From the NCBI GenBank assembly GCA_001586965.3, contig LUCW03001635.1, positions 1 through 34,846 on the forward strand: a stretch of DNA of 34,846 nt. The letters are read 5' to 3'. The notes beneath the pieces were generated by a model. It did no database searches. It was not told where the DNA came from and was given only the letters and a program-made list of their open reading frames with translations. The translations under genes were made by a program, and so were the position numbers. The DNA is from Sphaeroforma sirkka (taxonomy: Eukaryota > Opisthokonta > Ichthyosporea > Ichthyophonida). Positions within the stretch are counted from its first letter, which is position 1. Each line of letters begins with the position of its first letter. Below, in pieces: positions 18,634 to 27,585 of this stretch.

Positions 18634-20857
18634 ATGACTAAGAAGGACTCTACGCCATCTAAGAAGCGTAAAGCGGATAAAAAGAAGATGGACAGAGAAC
18701 CTGCCGAAGACGCAGTCAACCGTATCGTAGCAGAAGCCATTGTCGCTAAAGACGACAATGCACTGGATACCGGTGAGACTACTCCATTAAGAGAGAAGTC
18801 AGCCGAGGAGAGGGCTAGAGGACCCACTCTCCTCAAGTTCAAAGCTCGCGAAACCGCGAAGCAAAAATAGGAGTGGGTTTAAGACCACTCCATCTACTAT
18901 CCCCGAGGAGATTAATCCAAAGGGTAAAGAACCAATTACGGAAGTCAATTATGACGACCTCGAGGAGATTAATCCAAAGGGTAAGAGCCAATTACGGAAG
19001 TCAATTACAACGACCCCGGCGACGATGAAGTCCAACCCGATAAGGGGCCGACGGAAGACGAACCACAGGCTAGCGCACCTACTCACATCAGTAAGTTGAT
19101 CGAAGAAAATGCTGAACTTAAGAATCAGTTAGCTGCCCTAGAGAAACAACTCACACTTGAGAAGTTATCTATCGCTCACGTAGATCGAATGTACGGAACT
19201 GGCGAGAAAGCTAAACGCCCGCATGAATATGTCTCTAACGACACCACTGCAGCTTTAATAGAGTGGTCAAAACATCACTTAGAGAAGACCGATGAGGAGT
19301 GCCACGACCTAAGTACTAAGCCGGCCGAAATAAACCCGGAGAATGTTCCCTGGGAAAGTCTACTTCCACGGGACCAGGCACTATTTACTCCAATACCATC
19401 ACCGGGACACGAGTCTCCCGTTTTGGAGGGTATTATAGACCCAACCGCTGGGAAGAATACTCCTCCTCCCTTACCTAATTGGGAGAAGGCACATCGCACC
19501 CAGCCAAAGTCGACGTGCGAGATTATCGTAACGGATGATCCTAAGATCTTCGTTCCAACACCACGTCTCAGTAACGAGTGTCGTGAAGCGTCGGCCATGG
19601 ACTTTAATATCCACCGAAAGGAAACTAAAGCTTCCCGCATACATGCGAGTGACGTGGAGTACACACGGAAGGACCGCAATGCAAAACACCAACCCGCCGA
19701 AGACTTTCAGTCCACAGAGGTAGATATGCTGAATACAGAAGTGAACAAACTCACAGTTAAGATGGAGCTCGCGCATGACCTGCAAGATCGCCCAGAAATT
19801 GATTATTATGCGAAAATAACCAACATCAAGCAGAAGCGAATCGACCAGTTGCTGCAAGCACAACGCGGGCAGGACCAACGCGATCACCAGAAGTATAAGG
19901 GCATGATCAGTCGACTTAAGTCGAAGTGGGACTCAAGTGCCCAGAAGCCCGAATTCATCAATAATCATGACCTCGAGACTCTGACTCGCTCGTTACACGC
20001 GTTTACAGTGATGCTGGAGACAAATGCCATTGCCCCACCGCAATGGATATCTGCATTTATGCAGACATTTAATCCAGAAGGAACCAATTATCGGATCCTT
20101 CAGAAGCATCTCAAAGAGATCGATGAGTGTCGTAACTGGCCAGAAGTATGTTGGCTAGTGACATCCTTATTAAGCAAGGATATGCGCAGTCCAGGACTAT
20201 GTTCAATTCTGGCACCACCAACAGCGAATACTAGCATCTTGAGCTATATTTTGAAACTCGATGCGGACCTTGTCAGACCTGATAATAAGAGGGATGACAA
20301 GCCACGCTGGTATGAGTTGTTGGCAATGCATGTATTCTGTATGAACATAGGCAGTAATGATCGAGAGCGCCTTTACCTCGAGCTACGTCGCAAGTATGCG
20401 AACGAAGCGAGAGATAAAGGACAGGAGAAGAAGTTTCACCTGACTCGACTGCGCTGGGATCAGTTCTATGAAACTGTTTCCGACACCTATCCCTCTGATC
20501 GAGTAACCTCGAGAGAGAAAGTGGTTGTTAAGAAACCACGTGATCAGACTGATCAAGGGTATGTATCTCGACATACATATAACGAACGTCCGAATGTTCG
20601 TCCGCGTGAATCAGCGCCGCACTCACGGCCTAATAAAAAAGGTACGTGCTGAGAAGGAAGCACTATACAAGCAAGTTAAGAAGTGTGCCGACGAGAAGTG
20701 TGGATGCGATATGTATGAGCTTGCCCCGAACGGTTATTGGAACGGGCGGCACTCAGCTACTTGCAAACACTTTATTAATAAGTGTGACAAGTGTGAGAAA
20801 ACCAACAGTTATCACGCCAAGACATGTGAACGGAAACCAGATATCAAACTGGAATGA
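18634..20857 (+). pseudogene. Element C gag, lightly frameshifted
   Basis: Gag precursor. The ATG at 18634 opens a basic Lys/Ser-rich N-terminus. An acidic region follows, with a 57-bp duplication (18905-18961 and 18962-19017). A long helical capsid region spans about 19090-20500. The nucleocapsid zinc-knuckle variant (about 20670-20800) has KCGC, then NGYWNGRH, three residues, C, followed by more Cys/His pairs. Three one-base changes break the frame: an A-run at 18863-18867, the second duplication unit, and a six-A run at 20635-20640. The last could be a +1 frameshift site but more likely is an indel. The stop is TGA 20855-20857, in phase with pol. Confidence 0.85.
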
Positions 20858-23800
20858 AGGTACTACCGGGTTCAATCTCTTCAAAAGCAATACAACGACT
20901 CTTTAGACGAGCGTGTAATAATCCCTGTATATTGCAACGGAGATAAAGTCCTTGCGTTGATTGATCCTGGTTCAGAAATTTCATGTATATCCGATCGCTT
21001 TGCATTCATGAAAGATATCGAACGTAGAACACAAACCACTCACCTTATATTAGCTGATGAGAAGACTTCCAAGTGCGATACGATGGCTACCGATGTTAAA
21101 ATCTCATTAGCCGACCATCGCCACATTACAACCCAAGCTGTGATAGTAAAGATGTCACAGAAGTACGACATTATCGTCGGAATGAATGATTTACTTACAT
21201 TAGGTATAACCGTAACTGGTTTACCGAACAATGTAGATCCATTAACGGATCAATCAGACGATAATTGTCTGAAACCATATATACCACCATCCGACACAGT
21301 CAAGGAATTAATACCTGACTTTGCGGAAAAGATCATTGATCTAATCTTAGTAAATAAGATGATCAAGATCACTGACTGGGCTAAGTTCCGTTTTAACGAT
21401 GGATATGTTAGTTTAGATTTAACCAAGGTAGACTTTACTCAGCTGAAGTGTCCATCAAGAAACTATGTATCTTGGAGACACGAAGCCGTAGTAAAAGAAC
21501 AAGTCGAGAAATGGTTAACAGATGGAGTGATAGAAATAAACTATCAACAAAATCCAGTAAACTTGGTATTACTTGCCGTTGATCAACATAACTCTGACGG
21601 TTCATTTAAGAAGGTCAGAGTATGTTTAGATATGAGTCCAATAAATAAATTATTGCCAACTCATAGCTTTCACTTACCTCGTATAAACGAGTTGTTAAGA
21701 AGAATGGAAGGTGCTACAGTATTTACAACTATAGACCTAACACAAGGATACCACCAAATGAAGGTATATGAACCCCACCGTAAATACTTTAGTTTTACAT
21801 GGAAGGGTAAACAATATCGCTTTAAGGGCGCACCTTTTGGGTTGCACTCCCTACCAGCATTCTTCCAACAAGTAATGGAGGAAATGTTTGCAGACATGCC
21901 TAACGTGCAAGTCTACATAGATGACATAGTCATCTTCTCAAAGACTAAAGCCGAACACGAAGCATTAGTCAGACGAGTACTACAAAGATTAAATGAACAG
22001 AACTTCAAAATTAATGAGAAGAAATGTCATTTTGGTATGAGTGAGATTCAACTCTTAGGGTATAGAATCTCAGGGGAAGGTATTAAAATCGACCCCGGAA
22101 AGGTAGAACATCTCTTAGATTGGAGAACTCCAACAACCGGGAGAGATGTAAATAGCATGTGTGGATTCGTAAACCTCTTTTCAGATGGCGTTCCACACTT
22201 AGCAGATTACTTAAACCCTTTTGGACACTTAAGATGTCACAAAGGTAAGTTAGGGGAGCTATGGACTAAAGAGTGTGATGAGGCATTTAAGATCCTCAAG
22301 CACGCAGTACAACAAGCACCTGTGGTTCAAGGACCAGTTGATGGCGTGCCGTTTGAAATAGCAACGGACGCATCAGACCTAGCACTAGGAGGAGTATTGT
22401 ATCAGGTTATAGATAATAAACCTAGATACATACAATTCTTTAACCATGCTATTAATGCATCACAGTTGAATTATCCAACTGTTAAACAAGAATTATTAGC
22501 TATAGTAACAGATATGACACACTTTAGAGATTACCTCTATGGAACAGCATTTACGCTGATGTGTGATCAAAAGTCTCTTCAATACATGAAAGAGATGAAG
22601 CCGGACTCTCAATTATTGAGCAGATGGCATGATACAATATCAAAATTTCACTTTGATATAAAACATTGACCAGGCATACATAACCACTTACCGGATATGT
22701 TGTCCAGGTTTGTACCAGACTTTAATAAGTCAGTCCGCGAACTCTTAGCCACTGATTGGAAATGTAATCCAAGATGGTTTGAGTTAGCACAAAAGACATT
22801 CGGCCCACATACTATAGATATGTTCGCCGCGCATCATAACGCGCAATTAAAAGATTACAGGACGTTAAATCATCCTCTAGGAGATGCATTTCAATTGGAT
22901 CTCTCCAAACATAACGCGTGGGCTAATCCACCGTGGCAGTTAATTGCCCAATTATTAAATTACGTTCAGACACATAAAGCTACCTTAACGTTGTGTTGTC
23001 CTCTACGGGAATTAGATCCGTGGCTCAATAAATTAATAAGCATGATACAATGCGAGCCACTATATTTAGATAGAGAAGTAGATACCTTCCTCTATCAGGG
23101 TACCCGAGCAGTCCAAAAGACGCCCTGGAGACATACTATAATATGTCGTATAGGTCCTATAGGTACAACCTCATGGACCCCCTCTGCGACCTTCCTTAAC
23201 AAGGTCAAAGAATCAGAGATTCCACTCTCTACCAAATTGAACGTTAACCAGTTCAAAGACAACACAACACGTGAAGTTTGTGCACAAGAAATACAATCTA
23301 CTACTGACTACACTGTTAAGAAGCGTCAGTCTCTAGCTAGGACTTTATTTAATAACATAAAGTCCAAGCCCGAAGTCTTTAAGACACTCTTTCTAAAGGG
23401 ACTCATGAACGAGAACCCTGATTTACATGCACACATATTACGACTATTAAACAAGTCAAGTGTAGCATATGTATATGAACGCACTAAAGATGCACATACA
23501 AAAGGAAGAGAGGAGTCTGTGAACACAACAGACGTAGAGAACACGCAAGTGGATTCTCAACACCCTACCTTTATACTGGAAGAGCAGAATGATGATAACA
23601 TTCTCTCTTGGCTAATGCAAAATCATAAGCTGAAGCACCAGAACGTAGTAGAAGCACTTAAAGATGCTAAACGAAATGGGATAGCGCATCCCAAGTTGGC
23701 AACTTTAGTTGACAAAGTATATCAGTCATGCACAGACTGTGATCTCAATCAGATCAAGCGCTATGGGTTCGCACCGCTTAAGAGTGTGACCGAAAATGTT

Positions 23801-25024
23801 CCATGGCGCAGGGTCATCATTGATCTGGTTGACCTGCCTACGTCCGAGCACACAGGCGACCGTTACGTATGCCACTTCTTTGATGTGGCGTCACGGTTTA
23901 ACTTGCTTTACCCCTTAAGGATACAAATACGCAGACCGTGGCAGAATTATGTTGCCAAGTCTTCTGACCACGGGTGGCCAGGTATTATGTGCTCTGATAA
24001 CGGTAGCGAGTTCTGTGATGACATTATGGAATCATTAGTACTCGTATCAGGCATGTGCCATAAGAGAGGTGTGCCATATAAACCGCAAACGCAAGGCGCA
24101 AATGAAACGCGCCATAGAAGGCTTAAGTTCTTCTTACGCACTGCATTAACGGATGATGCAGATGATTGGCCGTACCATCTTAAATGGGTACAAACACAAA
24201 TGAACGAGTGTGCTGATCCGGTTACAGGAACTACAACCGCTCACTATTTTCGTGGCAGATATAGTGAGTTACAAATACCCTATAACAAGGATGAACCTAA
24301 TCGCCATGAGTTACCATGGTTAGAAAAGGTACAACGTATACATAACGTTGTATATCCTTGCTTGCGAGAAACACGTAATATAACCTTATTAAAAAGGCAA
24401 AACAGATGGAACACTACCAAGAAGATAGCAGAGTATCAGATTGGTGACAGAGTTAGCATCCGTCAACGCAACTCTGATGCTACTGTATTAACATTTAAAT
24501 GGATAGGCCCATATATAATCTCAGTAGCAGACACTAAAAGCGGAACGTACGAGGTTAATAACCCCGATGGTTCTAGTGCGCTTAATATAGGCACAAGTCG
24601 TATTCCGACTACTGAGATTATACTCGCAAGAAGACATGACTCTAATGCCCCTCTTGATCGTTCTGAATTTAAGGACATAATATGGAGAACGGATAAGGGA
24701 GGTTACACATACTATCGTACACGCTTTATAGACGGTACGATCGCTGAGTTAACTTCAGACGCTTTTGACAATCAGGACTATTTAAAAGCCTTTAATAGAA
24801 AATGGCGTAAACGCCTACATAAGTCACAAGCTGATAAAGACAGCATGTTCCCAACATCTGAAGGTACGGAAGTTAAAACTTACCCACCTACAGCATTTAT
24901 ACCGAGCTTTAATGCTCATCCTTCATACGTCCCAAAGACACTGAAGCGTAAGAAACGCTTAGTCGACCACCACGGACCTACTGGAGCTAAGCCCAAAACT
25001 CACAGGGTAACCGAGAATGCTTAA
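20858..25024 (+). CDS. Element C pol: PR-RT-RH-methyltransferase-like-IN, one in-frame TGA
   Basis: Almost intact polyprotein, same frame as gag. Retropepsin has Asp-Pro-Gly (20963-20971) rather than DTG/DSG, and IIVGMNDLL. Reverse transcriptase has YIDD (21914-21925). RNase H (about 22330-22720) has DASDLALGG, KQELLAIV and CDQKSL. A single TGA (22667-22669) interrupts the RNase H-end motif before PG...LPDMLSR. A Dam/DIRS-like module (about 22790-23060) has IDMFAAHHNAQL and NPPW (22925-22936). Integrase has HX3H...CX2C, Asp (23822-23824), Asp (23996-23998), Glu (24104-24106) and a GPY motif. A chromodomain-like tail (about 24655-24810) has GYTYYRTRFIDGT. The end is Lys-rich; TAA stop at 25022-25024. 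The element is complete and is the best candidate here for recent activity, the TGA apart. Confidence 0.93.
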
Positions 25025-25149
25025 CTTCTCCGCCTGAGAAACATTAACTATATGTTATGCTACTTAATGTTTTCGACCCGTTTTTCCTTTCTCGCTTTGC
25101 AAATCCAAAATCGACTTGAGTGAGCAGCTAGCCTCTCTTGGATTTCAAA

Positions 25150-25164
25150 GCTGGGTGGGGGCTG
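25150..25164 (+). other. Polypurine tract of element C
   Basis: Purine-rich AGCTGGGTGGGGGCTG-type sequence directly before the 3' LTR, the expected plus-strand primer. The Y interruptions make it less pure than the B tract. Confidence 0.6.
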
Positions 25165-25922
25165 TGTAATAGCCGGGCCTCCACATTAGACTCCTATGTT
25201 GATAAACGTACTCTTAAGCAGTACGTAAATTATAAACGTACTAATAAAAGCACGTGTATTAAACGGTTTGTAACGGTTCTATTTACAAGTACCTTTTTCA
25301 TTTTACAAATCAGATGTTTTGGCCCTGACCCATTAAAGGGACTGTTAAAAAGGCCAAAGAGTATATTTGGAGTAGGTCTATTAAGAGACCTAGATAAGCA
25401 CTCCAAAATATACATCAGAATACTTCGGTAGCGAGATGGCTCAACCGAACATAGGTTTCTAGGGACCCTTAATGGTTACCTAGTTTGACCTCCGCTCAGC
25501 CAACCAGATATGCCAGTCTGATGATGGCAAGTCGGTAATTCTTGATAAGTGGCCAGTTATTGGTTAAGAGAATAACTAAGGACATCAAGGGTATTTCTTT
25601 GCTTTTTTGCTTTTTTTCTAAAGATAGGATTTTACTAGTTTTAGTATTTCGTGCAACGAAACAAGTAATACTAGTTTCGACGATAACGATAACGAAAACA
25701 TAAATAAAATCCCTTCGGCGAAATCTGTACTGGGAGGATGATATATAGGCAATGTCTCAGCCTTACAATCCCCCAGAGTATTGCTGATTTCTATGAGGCA
25801 TACCTAACTTTATTACCAGACTAAAATTCGTATACTTAAAAGACTCACTAAAAGACTTTAAGATTTTATTACGTTTAGTAGCTCTAAGAAGTTTATACCG
25901 CCTTAAGAGACCGATATTTACA
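25165..25922 (+). mobile_element. 3' LTR of element C
   Basis: 758 bp, same length as the 5' LTR, with about 15 substitutions between them by eye (about 2%). It begins TGTAA and ends TTACA. It abuts a pol fragment of a related element, so C inserted into, or recombined with, that element. Confidence 0.95.
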
Positions 25923-26215
25923 TAACTCCGAACTCTCATTCGCTCGATCATTTGATTCTGATGTCCCAGTTATAGAGTCACAAGTCAAAGATATAATTAA
26001 CAAAACATCCGAAGACGGGTACACTTACTACAAGATCCGTTTTATGGATGGAACAGTAGCTTGGCTAACCTCTGATTCGTTTTGTGAATCTCGCGACTTC
26101 CTTCGTATTTTTAATAAGAAATGGAATAAGCGTTTACATAAGAACGTACGAGATAAACGGAAAGGGTTTCCTCAGGTGACTACAAACCCTGATGGATATG
26201 AAATTCCCTACTTGC
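25923..26215 (+). pseudogene. C-terminal pol fragment of an A/C-like element
   Basis: Open frame from 25924 matching the end of C pol: VKDIINKTSEDGYTYYKIR aligns with FKDIIWRTDKGGYTYYRTR, followed by FMDGT and NKKWNKRLHK. It ends at a TAG (26218-26220) formed by the TGTAG edge of the B2 LTR. It is clearly diverged from C, so it is not a duplicate of C's own end. It may be the other end of the family A element whose start lies at 1569-3954, but nothing here proves that. Confidence 0.8.
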
Positions 26216-26463
26216 TGTAGTAAGTATACGCGAGATAACTGTATCTCAACGTTCTCCCTCCTCAGGGAGGGGGACGTTGTTCATTTATTAGTAATTTTAA
26301 ACAGTAATCCTAAAATGACTGACTCTTAAATGAGTCATTAGTCATGTGCTGTAAAACCAGCAAAACCCTAAAACCCAGTTTATCAGATTATTCTGATAAA
26401 CTGTAAAACTTGTAATAAACCTAAAATAATCAAATAAATATAAGTACTTGTATTCTGACCACA
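26216..26463 (-). mobile_element. 3' LTR of element B2
   Basis: A 248-bp LTR, reverse complement of the B1 LTRs, with a few differences in the G/C-rich hairpin. Its minus-strand start (26463) adjoins a nine-G polypurine tract (26465-26473 as C on the plus strand). B2's 5' LTR lies beyond the window end. Confidence 0.93.
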
Positions 26464-26540
26464 ACCCCCCCCCAAACTGAAGCACTGAACAAAGCGGTGT
26501 GCCAGTTTCAGAGATGATAAGAATAGCATAGTACCTTATG

Positions 26541-26702
26541 TGCTGGCATTATCCTCGAGAGCTAGAGCATTGTGCTGGCATTTATCCTCGAGAGCTAGAG
26601 CATTGTGCTGGCATTTATCCTCGAGAGCTAGAGCATTGTGCTGGCATTTATCCTCAGAGAGCTAGAGCATTGTACTGGCATTTTACCTCAGAGAGCTAGA
26701 GG
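26541..26702 (-). repeat. B2 tandem array 2, five units
   Basis: Five units of about 33 bp, same core as the B1 array at 11170-11278, which has three. Several units are identical to each other, pointing to recent unit gain or loss. Confidence 0.9.
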
Positions 26703-26926
26703 ACCCGATGTGTACGTCTCGAGCGACCCGTCGTGTTTGAATTCTTGAAGCTACTGTTCATCTGTGTCAGCATATAGGAGTTTGGCAAGTACAATATAGG
26801 ACTGTATTTGTGTCGGAGAAAAAACTGCCAGTGGCAGAAACCGTGCAAACCATTAACCCGCTGTTTCAAAACAATGCCCAAGGAGTTGTTTGATTGATTT
26901 CGCTGTGTTATACTCCGAAGCAAGAG

Positions 26927-27545
26927 TGGCTCATTTAACCTCGCGAGCTTGAGCCGCTGACGATTTTCCCTCGCGAGCTCGAGTGCTAACCGTTTATTCT
27001 CGCGAGCTCGAGTGGCTGGTTTATACTCGGGAGCTAGAGTCGCTGCTTTTTTATACTCAAGAGCTCGAGAGGCTGGTTTATACTCGGGAGCTAGAGTTGC
27101 TGGTTTATACTCGGGAGCTAGAGTCGCTGGTTTATACTCGGGAGCTAGAGTCGCTGCTTTTTATACTCAAGAGCTCGAGAGCTGGTTTATACTCGGGAGC
27201 TAGAGTCGCTGCTTTTTTTTATACTCAAGAGCTCGAGTGGCTGGTTTATACTCGGGAGCTAGAGTCGCTGCTTTTTTTATACTCAAGAGCTCGAGAGGCT
27301 GGTTTATACTCGGGAGCTCGAGAGGCTGGTTTATACTCGGGAGCTAGAGTTGCTGGTTTATACTCGGGAGCTAGAGTCGCTGCTTTTTTATACTCAAGAG
27401 CTCGAGAGGCTGGTTTATACTCGGGAGCTAGAGTTGCTGGTTTATACTCGGGAGCTAGAGTCGCTGCTTTTTTTATACTCAAGAGCTCAGAGTGGCTGGT
27501 TTATACTCGGGAGCTAGAGTTGCTGGTTTATGCTCCAGAGCTTGA
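26927..27545 (-). repeat. B2 tandem array 1 (TATAAA-bearing units)
   Basis: More than twenty units of about 27-31 bp, same core as 10410-10975 in B1, with a less regular higher-order pattern. Because most units are 27 bp, a long open frame exists on the plus strand (26983-27642). Its Leu/Glu/Tyr repeat protein is a by-product of unit length. Confidence 0.92.
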
Positions 27546-27585
27546 GCTCGATATCCGAGAACAAAGTTATATTGAAGATAAAGTA

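Noticed and set aside
20635..20641. Programmed -1 frameshift at the A-run before the C nucleocapsid
   Set aside because: The next coding frame is +1, not -1, and the run does not form a standard slippery heptamer in phase. A one-base indel is simpler.
20858..25024. UGA reassigned to Trp in the host nuclear code
   Set aside because: Trp is written TGG throughout and only one UGA occurs in over 1,350 codons of C pol. A reassigned codon would be used far more often. Suppression or mutation is simpler.
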